The notes: generated from the sequence alone by a model not told the origin. A stretch of DNA of 64,000 bases from Aspidapion aeneum (GCA_963576565.1 OY755038.1:12973756-13037755), one strand, 5' to 3'; positions 1 through 12,639 are shown, counted from the first letter of the stretch. Program-made: numbers and translations.

Positions 1-80
1 TGATTGTCGCTATTTCGATACCGCTATTTTAATACTCGCTATTTTGTACATCACTATTTCGATCCAGAGCTGTATTAGAG
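1..80. mobile_element. Right end of a foldback element cut by the window edge
   Basis: Tandem words gctattttaatactcgctat and cagagct match the right arm of the complete copy at 13027-13585. The rest lies outside the window. Confidence 0.6.
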
Positions 81-83
81 GAT

Positions 84-857
84 ATATATGTTACCGGACA
101 AACCCGATTTTAGAATAAACTAGTTTTTCCTAGGCCAAACCAGTTTATCCGAAGAGCGATAGGATGAACTAAACTCCATATCATAATTTTTGAGATAACT
201 TTTTGACAGTTATCAGCTGTTTACCATAACCAATAGTACAGGCCAACGAAAAAATGTTGTAAAAAGTTGTCTCAAAAATTATGATATGGAGTTTAGTTTA
301 TCCTAGGCTAAACTGGTTTTTCCTGAAATAAATTAATTATGATTAGGAATAAGTGATTTGTCCTTGTCTAAACTATTGCGGACCGATTACAAAAGTAACG
401 TTTTTACTACTAATTAAAGAAAATACTATTATTACAAACATGTTTACTAATTTTTATTATTTACTTGTTATTACATGTCAAACTATTATGGTATTTCAAG
501 TTGCAGAGAACGTTATTTTTCTTGCAAAGGCATCGGTTCGGTTTTGTTAGGTTCGGTTCGGTTTGGTTCGGTTAGGTTCGGATTCACATCCTCTAGGATT
601 CCGGGTAGAAAGTCAGGAAAGTTTTTTTTTTAAAGAAAATTTGCAAGAATAATAAAAATTAGTAAACATGTTTGTAATAATAGTATTTTCTTTAATTAGT
701 AGTAAAAATCAGTTATTCCTAATCATAATTAATTTATTTCAGGAAAAACTAGTTTAGCCCAGGATAAACTAGTTCATCCTATCGCTCTTCGGATAAACTG
801 GTTTGGCCTAGGAAAAACTAGTTTATCCTAAAATCGGGTTTGTCCGGTAACATATAT
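84..857. mobile_element. Foldback element with long inverted arms
   Basis: The arms (84-475 and 641-857) match inversely, including ttaccggacaaacccgat at the ends and aaagaaaatactattatt further in. The left arm is interrupted by the 122-bp MITE. The centre (530-600) repeats the word ggttcggttcgg. Confidence 0.75.
172..293. mobile_element. 122-bp TA-flanked MITE, copy 1
   Basis: The arms aactccatatcataattttt and their inverse form an almost perfect hairpin flanked by TA (170-171, 294-295), as for Tc1/mariner MITEs. It is nested in the left arm of a larger foldback, whose other arm gives the empty site gaactagttta. Confidence 0.8.
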
Positions 858-858
858 A

Positions 859-1841
859 CCGGGTGGGCCAAAAAAAACCGGACAATTTTTTTTCATATAT
901 AACTTTTGAACTATACAATCGATTTTAATGGGACAAGCTGCACTTGGCAGATAATTAATTAAAGTTTTGACTAGATATATTTTTTTGTCCGCCATCTCAA
1001 AATCCAAGTAGGCGGACGAAATTAAAATGTACCCTTCAAAGTTGCTCGTTTATTCTTGTGTTGCAAACATGTTTTAATTATTTTTTTAAATTAGTAAAAA
1101 AGCTGCGTTCTTGCCACGCACAACAAGGGACGAATCAGCAAAATCGGTGAAGTGGTTCTAAAAATATTTTTGTTTCAACCATTGTTTTGCATATTATACG
1201 ATTGCCTTGCCAATCATGTCGGCATTTATTTCCTTATAAATTCATTACTACTGAACTGATTTTGATAAAATAAAAAATATCCTGGTGAGAATTGATTCAA
1301 CCATTGTTTTACAGATTAAACGATTGCATTGCCAATCCTGTCTGCATTCAGTTCCTTAGTAAACACGCCATTTTGAAAAATCAGGTATGATCTTTAAAAA
1401 GCTATCAATTCTCACTGGGATGTTTTTTACTTCATCAAAATCGGTTTAGTAGTAATGAATTTATAAGGAAATTAATGCAGACAAGATTGGCAAGGCAATC
1501 GTATAATATTCAAAACAATGGTTGAAACAAAAATATTTTTTTTAGAACCACCGAACCGATTTTGTTGATTCGTATCTTGTTGTGCGTGGCAAAAATGCTG
1601 CTTTTTTACTGATTTAAAAAAAGAATTTAAACATGTTCACAACACAAGAATAAACGAGCATCTTTAAACGGGTACAATTTTACTTTGTCCGCCTTCTTGG
1701 ATTTGGAAATGGCGGACCAAAAATGTATTTAGTCAAAACTCTGATTAATTCTCTGCCAAATGCAGTTTGTCCCGTTAAAATCGACGGTGTGGTTCAAAAG
1801 TTATAATAAAAAAATTGTCCGGTTTTTTTTGGCCCACCCGG
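859..1841. mobile_element. 983-bp TA-flanked foldback element
   Basis: Outer ends ccgggtgggccaaaa and its inverse, TA on both sides (857-858, 1842-1843). The arms run nearly to the centre at about 1340, so the whole element folds into one long hairpin. No coding capacity. Confidence 0.8.
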
Positions 1842-1941
1842 TATTTGCCCCAAAAAATGTAAAAAAAGTATAAGCAACAAAATAACGACCCGCAGGCGCA
1901 TGTGTAAGCTGCGTTGATTGACTGACAGACAGCGTCAGGTG

Positions 1942-2498
1942 CAGTGTTGCCACCCTCGACCCTGAGGTCTTGGGTAGAAGGCTTCGAGAAAAATCGGTAG
2001 ATTTCGGTAGATTTTTTAATCATCTTTACAAGCAGTGCTGGAGAACTATCGATAGTTTGGATTGATTTAGTAGGTAAATTGTATTTCTACGATTTGTTTT
2101 TACTGACAAAATACCAAAATTAAGAATTAAATAAAAAAGTTAGGAACATACTAGGTAGATAATATTATAAAAAAAACCTCAGGGATTATAATAGCGTGAT
2201 CTTTAATGCCGCTTGCGGCTGCCGGCTGAGTATATCGCAAAATCCAAGAGATTGCGCCATAAATACACTTTTATAAACAATGGCTTGAAATAAAATTTTT
2301 ATTCTCAAAGGATCTTACATAAAAAGAATATTTTATTTATGGTGTTTTATTTTAATCGCGATTACGAGGCGTATCAAAACAAAAAACAAGTTTATATCGA
2401 AAAAAAAATCGGTAGAAAACTATGGTAATTCGGTATATCGTAAAGTAAAAGGCTAAATCGGTAGATCTACCGAAAAATCGGTAGAGGTGGCAACGCTG
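1942..2498. mobile_element. hAT-type MITE with 8-bp target duplication
   Basis: The ends cagtgttgccacc and ggtggcaacgctg are inverted repeats. The element is flanked by the exact 8-bp duplication gtcaggtg (1934-1941 and 2499-2506). The subterminal word aaatcggtag is repeated at both ends. Length is 557 bp, non-coding. TIR style and an 8-bp duplication place it in hAT. Confidence 0.85.
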
Positions 2499-2819
2499 GT
2501 CAGGTGTTTTGATTGGTGCATCACACGTCACGATGGCTTAACGGCTGGGCGACGCAAGCGCAGCAGAAATAGGGTCTCGTTAAATGTTCAATGTGGACAA
2601 GAGTCTGTGAAGAAATGGGAAGAGCAAATATATCCTCTAAAACATGTATGGTTGCCACCAATCCAAAAAAAAATTAAAACTGGAAATCCCAAACCAATAT
2701 CAAAATATTAATTAATTTTAATATTTTATTAAATCACAGAATTTAATTTTCTTTTCTTTAAATTGTTTAAAACCATTAAGAAACATCCAGAAAAACAGGG
2801 AATTGAATTTTTTAAAAAA

Positions 2820-2910
2820 ATGCTAACTTTTTAACGGAGCATCGCATCAATATGTGGTTTTCGAAATATAGTAGATCACATTTTTACCGATAATTTGTGT
2901 TATAACCAAA
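2820..2910. repeat. Dispersed repeat fragment
   Basis: aactttttaacggagc ... ataatttgtgttataac matches 12945-13028 in order and sequence. At 12780-12900 that copy also has a tgtctgtctgtgcgtgt tract and aggctgaaccgatttcc, so both probably derive from another DINE-like family. Confidence 0.45.
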
Positions 2911-3277
2911 AACTCCTTCGTTTCTGAGATATTTACACAAAACTGTTTTCAAGACTGATATATTATGGAGTTTACTTGAAATGTGCTAATAGGCCAGCTA
3001 GGAAGGTATCAGATCCATTATGGATCCATTTATTAATTTAATGCTTCTTGTGTTTCTAAAATCCTGTTTAAAAAAAAATCTAGAAAGAATAATCTAAAAA
3101 AAAATTTATTTTGGATACAATTTAATTTTGAAGTATCTACTAGGACCATCGTGGTTTTTATGCCTGGACGTTTATTCTTGACGGCAGGGCTCTCAACACC
3201 TTTATATTTTATGAAAATATTCATATTTTTTTTCAGGCTTCATAAAACTTATATTTTTAAAAAAATCTTCATATTTT

Positions 3278-3763
3278 TCAAACAAGTTTCGTGGCTAATC
3301 GGGCAAAAAGGAGTTCTCTTCTTTTGAAGACGGGTAAAAATGCAATCTGTGTTGATCCGGCCTGAAAGACAAAGAGCTGTCGTAGGTCACGGACTATAGT
3401 TGTTTTCTTTTATTTGCATTCGATCTTTTCATTGATCGATATTGTATAGCAGTGTTTTCTTTCGCCTGCTTTTGGTTTTTTTGTTTCTCTCGTATCTCGG
3501 TAGATGGCGCCTCTTGCTATAGTTCGCTCACTAATTACATTTAATTAGAGACAAAACCGTCTGATTAACTTCGCAAGATTTGTCACATTGACCAGCAGTG
3601 TTCTGAGGAGTCCCATAAGGACGAAACGGTTAACTGTCAACACTTATTAGGTGTTCATTAGATCTTGGACCCCCGTGAGGTTTAGCTTTCAGGCTACCCA
3701 CGGAAAAATATAAGAGAAACAAAAAAACTCCTTTTTGCCCGATTAGCCACGAAACTTGTTTGA
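3278..3763. mobile_element. Inverted-repeat element
   Basis: Arms of about 45 bp start tcaaacaagtttcgtggc and end in the inverse. The inner sequence has no ORF. A related short form lies at 16291-16412. Confidence 0.6.
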
Positions 3764-4199
3764 TTTTTAAATTCACGGGTACGAAATTCCACGTTTGTTC
3801 ATATTTTTCATATTTTCTGCAATGAAGATCAACTGAGGGGGCTAATGTTGGCTCCAGTAGTGACCACTGTTGAAACAAACATAAATTACAAATTATCTTT
3901 TTCATTTAAAGTATACTTAAGCCTGTTTCCTTCCTCAATGTACAGCATGTCCTATTTTTATACTCGCTTATTAATAAAGATGGCGATGTGCTGAGTTTAC
4001 CTTACAGTGTTCTTTTTTTGAGCTCTTAAAATTAGTGTTATTAGATTTTTTTCGTACCTTATAGCTTTCATTATACGGAAGATTTTTCAAAATACCGTAA
4101 TTTTGTAAAAACATTTTTATCGGAAGAAAATGTCATTGTCAAAATTTTTACATAAAATTTGGTTTTTGGCATCCTTTATTTAAAAACAAGAAAATATTT

Positions 4200-4366
4200 T
4201 TAGCTCACACATATACTATACTATAGTAGTGTGAGCTTTGGTGATCCTAATTTTTTCGAGAAAAAAAAAGTTGCTCCGATTTCAAAAATTTTTATATATC
4301 TTTGCGTTTCAGATGATTTTGAAACTTTTTTGTTGCGCCGTCTGTCTGTCTGTCTGTCTGTCTGTA

Positions 4367-4405
<39 letters not shown>

Positions 4406-4968
4406 ATGTCTGTAACGACCAACGCGCATAACTCAAAAACCGCTTGGCCGATTTTAATGAAATTTGGTACCTAGGCTGGGTTTTGGGCCGAGATGGTCCC
4501 ATTTAAAAATGAACAAAATCCACCGAGCACAAACCAAATAAAAGGGTGGGGGTTGATTTCAAAAATTAGAGTTTATGGAAAAATATGGCGTGTGTGACAT
4601 CAAACGAAAGGTAATTGAGTCTCGAGTTCAACAAAATACTTTTTAATTTATTTAAAAAAAAAGGGTGGGGGTATATTTCAAAAATTAGAGTTTAAGTGAA
4701 AAAATGGCGTGTGTGATATCAAACGAAAGGTAATTGAGTCCGGAGTTTAACAAAATACATTTTAGTTTTTGTTTTTTTTAAGGGTGGGGGTATATTTCAA
4801 AAATTTGAGTTTATGTCTAAACATGGCTTGTGTGGTATCAAACAAAAGGTAATTTAGTCTGGAGTTGAATAAAATATATTTCAGTTTTTAGTTATATTAG
4901 CTCACACGTACACTATAACTATAGTACCTAGTGTGAGCTTAGGGGCCCATATATTGGCAGAGTATTTT
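4200..4968. mobile_element. DINE-1/Helentron-associated-like element, copy 1
   Basis: It starts at a palindromic subterminal repeat (tagctcacac ... gtgtgagc) and carries a (GTCY)n tract at 4341-4413. The conserved block cgcataactcaaaaaccgct and three ~105-bp central repeats containing gtgtgatatcaaacgaaagg follow. It ends in a second agctcacac palindrome and cccatatattggcagagta. Subterminal inverted repeats, a GTCY microsatellite and central repeats are the hallmarks of DINE-1/HINE elements. It has no coding capacity. Confidence 0.6.
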
Positions 4969-5403
4969 AAATGTCAAAAAGAACTAGATGTTAAAGATTT
5001 TATTGTTCTTGCATAATCCCCAATGAACTTGTAACCGCTTTTTACAAGTTCATTGATAATCCCAAATTTATACCAATGACTTATTTTAAAAACTATACCG
5101 GTCAAAAATTTGGCAGCATTATTTTTTTCTCAAAATAAGTTTGGATGAAAAAAGAGATGAGGTAAAATCCCTTAGAGTACTCTAAGTGAAATCCACAGAA
5201 AATGTACTTTTAAAATATGTGCCTTATTTTTATTTTGGCGATACCCCATTCAGGCCTAATTCAACTTTTTGAAACTGTTTTTAAATACATTTCTTTATAA
5301 ATAAAAAAAACATTTTTGGTTAGTAAATACATAAAAAAAAAATAAATTACCGGCCATATGGAAAGGGACAAATAAAGTTTTTTATTCATATTTCCTTCAT
5401 ATT

Positions 5404-5923
5404 TTAGCTCACACTACTACTATACTATAGTAGTGTGAGCTATAGTAATCCTAATTTTTTCGAGAAAAAAAAAGTTGCTCCAATTTCAAATTTTTTTATA
5501 TATCTTTGCGTTTCAGATGATTTTGAAACTTTTTTGTTGCGCCGTCTGTCTGTCTGTCTGTCTGTCTGTAACGACCAACGCGCATAACTCAAAAACCGCT
5601 TGTCCGATTTTAATGAAATTTGGTACCTTGGCTGGATCTTGCGTCGAGATGGTCCCATTTAAAAATGAACAAAATCCACCGAGCACAAGCCAAATAAGAG
5701 GGTGGGGGTAGATTTCAAAAATTAGAGTTTATGTGAAAATATGGCGTGTGTGATATCTAACGAAAGGTAATTTAGTCTGGAGTTAAACAAAATTAATTTT
5801 AGTTTAAAAAAAAGGGTGGGGGTAGATTAAAAAAATTAGAGATTAAGTGAAATTATGGCGTGTGTAATATCAAACGAAAGGTAATTGGGTCTAGAGTTAA
5901 ACAAAACATATTTTAGTTTTTTT
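5404..5923. mobile_element. DINE-1/Helentron-associated-like element, copy 2 (3' end missing)
   Basis: The same 5' palindrome, a shorter (TCTG) tract near 5544-5568 and two central repeats. It breaks off at 5923, where copy 3 begins head-to-tail with no spacer. Confidence 0.6.
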
Positions 5924-6637
5924 AGCTCACACTACTACTATACTATAGTAGTGTGAGCTATAGTGATCCTAATTTTTTCGAGAAAAAAAAAGTTGCTCCG
6001 ATTTCGAAAATTTTTATATATCTTTGCGTTTCAGATGATTTTGAAACTTTTTGGTTGCGCCGTCTGTCTGTCTGTCTGTCTGTCTGTAACGACCAACGCG
6101 CATAACTCAAAAACCGCTTGTCCGATTTTAATGAAATTTGGTACCTTGGCTGGATCTTGCGTCGAGATGGTCCCATTTAAAAATGAACAAAATCCACCGA
6201 GCACAAGCCAAATAAGAGGGTGGGGGTAGATTTCAAAAATTAGAGTTTATGTGAAAATATGGCGTGTGTGATATCTAACGAAAGGTAATTTAGTCTGGAG
6301 TTAAACAAAATTAATTTTAGTTTAAAAAAAAGGGTGGGGGTAGATTAAAAAAATTAGAGATTAAGTGAAAATATGGCGTGTGTGATATCAAACGAAAGGT
6401 AATTGGGTCTGGAGTTAAACAAAATATATTTTAGTTTTTTTAAGAAAGGGTTGGGGGTAGATTTCAAAAATTAGAGTTTACCTTACAACATGGCTTGTTT
6501 GGTATCAAACGATAGGTAATTGAGTTTGGAGTTGAATAAAATATATTTAAGTTTTTAGTTATATTAGCTCACCCGTACTCTACATCTTTAGAACCTAGTG
6601 TGAGCTTAGGTGCCCATATATTGGCAGAGTATTTTTT
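5924..6637. mobile_element. DINE-1/Helentron-associated-like element, copy 3
   Basis: A complete copy with both palindromes, very close in sequence to copy 2, which it follows directly. The tandem probably arose by duplication or rolling-circle read-through. Confidence 0.6.
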
Positions 6638-7356
6638 TCGTAATTTCATATTTTTATTAAAAGGTTTCATATTATTTTGTTGGTTATCTGTTGAGAAGCC
6701 TGTATGACGGCCCGTGTTAGTTGTGAGGTGAGTACTTACCTCTGTGGATTCAATTCCCGTCCAAAAAGGTGGTGAAAGTATTTAAAGTACATCCGTGAAA
6801 GTGAACTTTTCGCTCACCTCACCTCATGGGCACTCAAGAATAAACGTCCTTTAGTTTTTTTTGCATAATTCATTCACAAAGTATACATGTATATTTTTAG
6901 CCACAAATTCTATAGGTCCTTACAATCTTCTGTTCTCCTGATACAAAATAACTTAAAAATATTTAAATAAAATTCTGAATATTTAAATTATTCCGCGAGT
7001 GATGAGCTCACCACGCGATGTGTAAAACCTCCGGTTTAAATAGTAATTTTCGTTATGATTCTTTCCAGTACTTCTTTCGCGGTAGCGGTACCACAGTAGC
7101 CTACATTGTAGTGGTACCGTAATGTGTAGTGTCGCGTAGAAACCATCCGCGGTGATCATATAGGTACTTAGTTTTTGATAGGGCGATGGACGAAACACAA
7201 AATGTCGAAAACAAAATATCGAAAATAAAAATGTCTAAACTACTAGGTAAATGTTGAAGAGACAAAATGTCAATTTACAAAATGTCAAAAAAAAAAGATA
7301 ATTAATTTTTTTAAAATTGAGACCTAACCTTACCCGATATGGTCAGGTTAAAATTT

Positions 7357-8107
7357 TAGCTCACACATATACTATACTATAGTAGTGTGAGCTATGGTGA
7401 TCCTAATTTTTTCGAGAAAAAAAAAGTTGCTCCGATTTCAAAAATTTTTATATATCTTTGCGTTTCAGATGATTTTGAAACTTTTTTGTTGCGCCGTCTG
7501 TCTGTCTGTCTGTCTGTCTGTATGTCTGTCTGTGTGTCTGTATGTCTGTCTGTAACGACCAACGCGCATAACTCAAAAACCGCTTGACCGATTTTAATGA
7601 AATTTGGTACCTAGGCTGGGTCTTGGGTCGAGATGGTCCCATTTAAAAATGAACAAAATCCACCGAACACAAACCAAATAAAAGGGTGGTGGTAGATTTC
7701 AAAAATTAGAGTTTATGTGAAAATATGGCGTGTGTGATATTAAATGAAAGGTAATTGAGTCTGCAGTTGAACAAAATACATTTTAACTTATTTAAAAAAA
7801 AGGGTGGGGGTATATTTTAAAAATTAGAGTTTAAGTGAAAATATGGCGTGTGTGATATCAAACGAAAGGCAATTGAGTCCGGACTTTAACAAAATACATT
7901 TTAGTTTTTGTTTTTTTAAGGGTGGGGGTAGATTTCAGAAATTTGAGTTTAAGTCAAAGCATGGCTTGTGTGGTATCAAACAAAAGGTAATTTAGTCTGG
8001 AGTTGAATAAAATATATTTTAGTTTTTAGTTATATTAGCTCACACGTACACTATAACTATAGTACCTAGTGTGAGCTTAGGGGCCCATATATTGGCAGAG
8101 TATTTTT
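7357..8107. mobile_element. DINE-1/Helentron-associated-like element, copy 4
   Basis: A complete copy, with a GTCY tract at about 7497-7551 broken by tatg and tgtg variants, three central repeats and the ggcagagtattttt end. Most similar to copy 1. Confidence 0.6.
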
Positions 8108-8324
8108 AGTGTAACAAACCTAAATAGAACAGGTTATTTTGTTTTGTATACTAACCCGACCAATCCAGGTTTAGTTTATTTTTTTTTAATTTTCTTTTTT
8201 TACTATTTTTGGATATTTTGCATTTCAATATTTTGTAATTTTGACATTTTGTAATTTCGAACTTTTGAGCTTTCGTCATTTTGCAATTCAAGATTTTGTA
8301 ATTTCAACGTTTTGTAACTTCAAC

Positions 8325-8935
8325 CAGGGCTATCAAAATGGACGGGCCACGATCCTCCACTTTGTTGACGTCACATCCGGGGCTGATTTTTTTTGATGGT
8401 CACGTTACGACACAGCTGATTGTCTTTAAAATATTGAAGTTGGAATGACGGTTCATGGATATTTGATTTTTAAAAAAAATAAAGCCGTTTTTGAGATTGT
8501 TTTTACTTTATTCTGGCAGAACAATTTTTTTTAAATGTATAGTAAGCCCTAATTTTTCATAGCCGCTTCATTAGCTCACACAAAAATTAAGTTTAAAGCA
8601 GAAGCGAATCTGACAATTACATATGACAAAGTCAAATACATGTCAAATATAACAGTTGGCATGTGGTACATGGCGGGTAATTTGAATTCAAAATAAGGAA
8701 TGCTAAATCTTGAAGATTTTAACCTTTTAATCATGTTATTTCCTTACACACCTTAGGTGGAATATTGGGTTGGTGTCTGAGAATATTTCACTGAAATTTT
8801 GCGGAAATCTGTAGTGCCATTTTGAAATTATCATAAAAAAACGTCTGACCTCCCATAAGACCCAATGTAAAATTCAGCCCCGGGAGAACAGCTGATTTTT
8901 TCAGGGTCGTGGCCTCTATTTTTGTGTTGGCCTTG
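8325..8935. mobile_element. 611-bp DNA element with 7-bp target duplication, copy 1
   Basis: It begins cagggctatcaaaatgg and ends tttgtgttggccttg, which form an imperfect TIR sharing a subterminal ggccacgat/gaccacga-type block. It is flanked by exact cttcaac duplications (8318-8324 and 8936-8942). A near-identical copy is at 26175-26784. Non-coding. Confidence 0.8.
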
Positions 8936-9616
8936 CTTCAACATTGTGTATTTTAAGGTTTCGTTTAACGCCCTGTTTGATAAACGGGCGTTATTTTTAA
9001 TAGTTTGTCATCTTTTTTTCGATATCCAGGGTAGGTTTTTAACCTAAGATTAATTTTCATGCCTTTGTGTTCTTCTTTTTTTTAGTTTACATATACCTCG
9101 CATTGGTAGCTCTTGAAATAATTGAGTGGTGTCAAAAATATTTTAAATTTACGGCAACACTGTCTCATCAAATGCATGCATGTCCCATTTTTCTCTTATC
9201 TTCTATTTGAGGCATGCGCAGTTACCTGGTTTGAACCTTATCCTTTACTAAAGGATACTGTTTGACTCTCTATTTGTGTTCCAATCGCGGTGGATAGAAT
9301 AGACCGGTGTTCGGATCTTATATATATATGTCGAATTTTTCACGTCACTGGTGGGCCAGCTGATTTATGTAAACAAAAGTTAGATATGATATGAACAACG
9401 GAACAACTAATATTTTTTGAATATTTTGAAAACTAAGGCAATTTTCCTACAGTTTTCTAGTACATCCTTATAAAATGTAATTTTCTAGACGTATTGTCGT
9501 TATTTTTTTTAGCCCGCTTTATTTTTTATTACACAAAACTTAAACTACAAGTCAAACTGTTTGTGATCGTTTAGTATCAAAGGTGAACCGAGGACTTGAA
9601 AGTAAACAAATGGATC

Positions 9617-10192
9617 GTTCATACTCGTCTTTTGTCTAGTCTTTTGTCTTGGTTTAGTCATATGTCTTGTCATAAGAAAGTTAAAACCACTGTTTCTTAT
9701 GGGAGTGTTCATACAATGCTTTTGCTTTTGTTTTTGATTAGTCTTTGTCTTAAGAGTGGCCAACTTTCAATCCTTAGGACAACGACTAAGACGAGTGACA
9801 GACATCAGCTGATATTTGTTGTTTTTTTTTACAGGGCGTCCGAAGAGCGCAAGCGCGCGGCCGAAATTTTGAATTTACCGCCATTAATCATGTTTTTAAC
9901 AGAAAATCTCAACATAACCTCAAAATTTTATTCGTTTTTATTTTCTTTTTCGCTTTTGTTCTTTCATGTCTGTGTTTCGTGCACAAATTAGGTTAAATAA
10001 GATTGTTTTGTGTAGAAAATGACTTTTGAAAAGGGGCCTTTTTATTGAAATTGAATTTTTTTTTCAGTGGGTTATGACTAAGACTAATCAAAAACAAAAG
10101 ACGAGTATGAACAGCCGATTTTGTTTAAGACAGCTTAGACTAATCAAAGGACAAAGACTAATCAAAAACAAAATACTAAGACGAGTATGAAC
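9617..10192. mobile_element. 'gttcatactcgtctt' MITE, copy 1
   Basis: 576 bp with gttcatactcgtctttt and aagacgagtatgaac ends. Subterminal repeats of gactaatcaaaaacaaaag and the central block gcgtccgaagagcgcaagc are shared with two other copies. The open frame across it is incidental. Confidence 0.7.
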
Positions 10193-10521
10193 AATACTAA
10201 AGATGCAGCGGATTATTTTTGAAGCTGAAACGAACACTATTTTCTTCGAATTTTAGTTTTTGTGTAAAGAGAAATGAAGCGGGCTAAAAAAAATAAAGAC
10301 TGGTATGTCTGAAAAATATTATTTTATAGGAATATACTAAAAAATAGTAGGAAAATTACCTTAGTTTTTAAAAATTCAAAAAATAGTAGTTGTTCATATC
10401 ATATCTAACTTTTGTTTACATAAATCAGCTGGACCACCAGTGTCGTGAAAATTTGACATATATTTTTAAGATCCGAACACCGGTCTATTCTATCCACCGT
10501 GCTTCTAAATATCATGTGACA

Positions 10522-10710
10522 CAGGGCCGTATCCGAGGGGGGGTTTTGGGGTTCAAACCCCCTCCGAAATATAAATAAAAATATGTTTTTTAAGTTTGAC
10601 CTTTTTTTCATTAAAACGCATTAAAAATTTGTAGTTCTTTTTTAAACCCACAATTTTTCAAATTCCACTGACCTAACCCCCCCTAAAGTTTTGGTCCAGA
10701 TACGGCCCTG
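10522..10710. mobile_element. Short hAT-type MITE with 8-bp target duplication
   Basis: 189 bp with ends cagggccgtatc and gatacggccctg, flanked by exact atgtgaca duplications (10514-10521 and 10711-10718). G-rich and C-rich subterminal runs, no ORF. Confidence 0.85.
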
Positions 10711-11649
10711 ATGTGACATCTGTCATTTAACGTCGTATTTATAAAGGATAAAGTTAGCTAAAGGAGGGCGTGCAAAAGATTCCTAATATCTTCCGTATAT
10801 TATGGAACATCAAGTATATATATATGATTAATAAGCAGCCTATATTACACTAAATTGTCAGCAGCATAGTAAAACCACAGTTTAGGTATCTTTATCTATA
10901 CTGTGATAAAACTTTCACATTTATTTTCCTTTCATTGACAAAATGTGATTAAATCATTCAGCAATTTAGTGCAACATTTCTTCAAATATTAATTTATCTT
11001 TGAATTTTGTGTGAATGAGTTCTAACACAGGGTGTGAGGGTTGTATCGGTGATATCCCCATTCAGAACGGCTAAATTCTCAAAGTGCGGAGTGTTTATTT
11101 TATAGTTTGAACCCATCAAGCTCCAATAACAAAGTTTTTAGTAAAATGTAAAAGATATTAATGAAAATAGAACAACAAAAGTTTGGCTAAAAAAACCAGT
11201 GCATGTGAGTTTGGTTGATTTTGCAAAAACCCTTTTTATTTTTTGAAAATCTAGGAGACAAATTCTTTTAAGTTGTTATCAGTTCATTTTGGTCAAAATT
11301 ATTGATTCACAGTTTAATATAATAGGTCATGAGTAGAATAAAATACAGGGTGTTTCAGATTATAATGGGGAAAATTTAACAGGCGCAAAAGTTAAAAGAA
11401 AATTTTTTATAACCTTTTGAGTACGTTATGGAGCTTCGTTTTCGAGACACAAAATGTTGAATTTTTAAAAGTAAAAATGTTTTCTCGGCTTTTGTACAGG
11501 GTGTTTTAAAACTTGTCGGTTATAGTGCAAGAGGTGATAGAGATCATTTTTGATATAAAAGTTCATATATACGCAACTTTTTTGGTTATAATATAACTTC
11601 TTTAAAAACAAACGGTAAAAATATGAAATTTGGTAAAGTCTTAAGTATT

Positions 11650-12218
11650 GTTCATACTCGTCTTAGTCTTTTGTTTTTGATTAGTCTTTGTCCTTTGATT
11701 AGTCTTAGCTGTCTTAAACAAAATCGGCTGTTCATACTCGTCTTTTGTTTTTGATTAGTCTTAGTCATAACCCACTGAAAAAAAAATTCAATTTCAATAA
11801 AAAGGCCCCTTTTCAAAAGTCATTTTCTACACAAAACAATCTTATTTAACCTAATTTGTGCACGAAACACAGACACGAAAGAAAAAAAGCGAAAAAGAAA
11901 ATAAAAACAAATAAAATTTTGAGGTTATGTTGAGATTTTCTGTTAAAAACATGATTAATAGCGGTAAATTCAAAATTTCGGCCGCGCGCTTGCGCTCTTC
12001 GGACGCCCTGTAAAAAAAACAACAAATATCAGCTGATGTCTGTCACTCGTCTTAGTCGTTGTCCTAAGGATTGAAAGTTGGCAACTCTTAAGACAAAGAC
12101 TAATCAAAAGCAAAAACATTGTATGAACACTCCCATAAGAAACAGTGGTTTTAACTTTCTTATGACAAGACATATGACTAAACCAAGACAAAAGACTAGA
12201 CAAAAGACGAGTATGAAC
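11650..12218. mobile_element. 'gttcatactcgtctt' MITE, copy 2, inverted
   Basis: Reverse-complement orientation relative to copy 1 and nearly identical across the central gcgcttgcgctcttcggacg block. Confidence 0.7.
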
Positions 12219-12639
12219 GATCCATTATACCTATTAGAACAAGACCAATAATAGAGATATAAAAATGATTTTAAAAAAAGTTGTTATAATTTTTTTTCAG
12301 GAGAAATTATTTTTTTTGTGTAAACTTTTAAAAATACTTTATGCATGATGACAGAACATGATTGTCAGGATCAAAGGAGGTGAAGAATAGGCGTCGGACA
12401 GCATAGAAAAACGTTCTAAACCGACATAGTACTATGTATGATGATTTTGGTGATTATATTTTGTTATTAGAAAAAAGTCTCTTTGGAGACATAATTATTT
12501 TGAACGTGGTTTTGACAGTTTATGTCTTCTTAACTTGTCATTTTATACAAAAAAAGGAATATCAAATTTTGGGATTATAATTAGCCAGATAATACCATAA
12601 AAAGCGCATAAAATGTTTGAAAAATATTTTATCTAAGTT

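Larger units (their letters stand above)
9230..10755. mobile_element. Large foldback element hosting nested MITEs
   Basis: Arms near 9288-9460 and 10310-10500 match inversely (ggtggatagaatagaccgg, gctgatttatgtaaacaaaa). Weaker outer homology (aactttatccttta) extends to about 9230 and 10755. The centre is occupied by the MITE at 9617-10192 and the right flank by the hAT MITE at 10522-10710. Confidence 0.6.

Noticed and set aside
4221..4502. Short frames over the TCTG tracts (repeated SVCL or RQTD peptides)
   Set aside because: Translation of a microsatellite inside non-coding DINE-1-like elements; the same frame recurs in each copy only because the DNA is repeated.
9596..9991. 131-codon plus-strand frame
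   Set aside because: Lies over the gttcatactcgtctt MITE, and the frame is not conserved between its copies.
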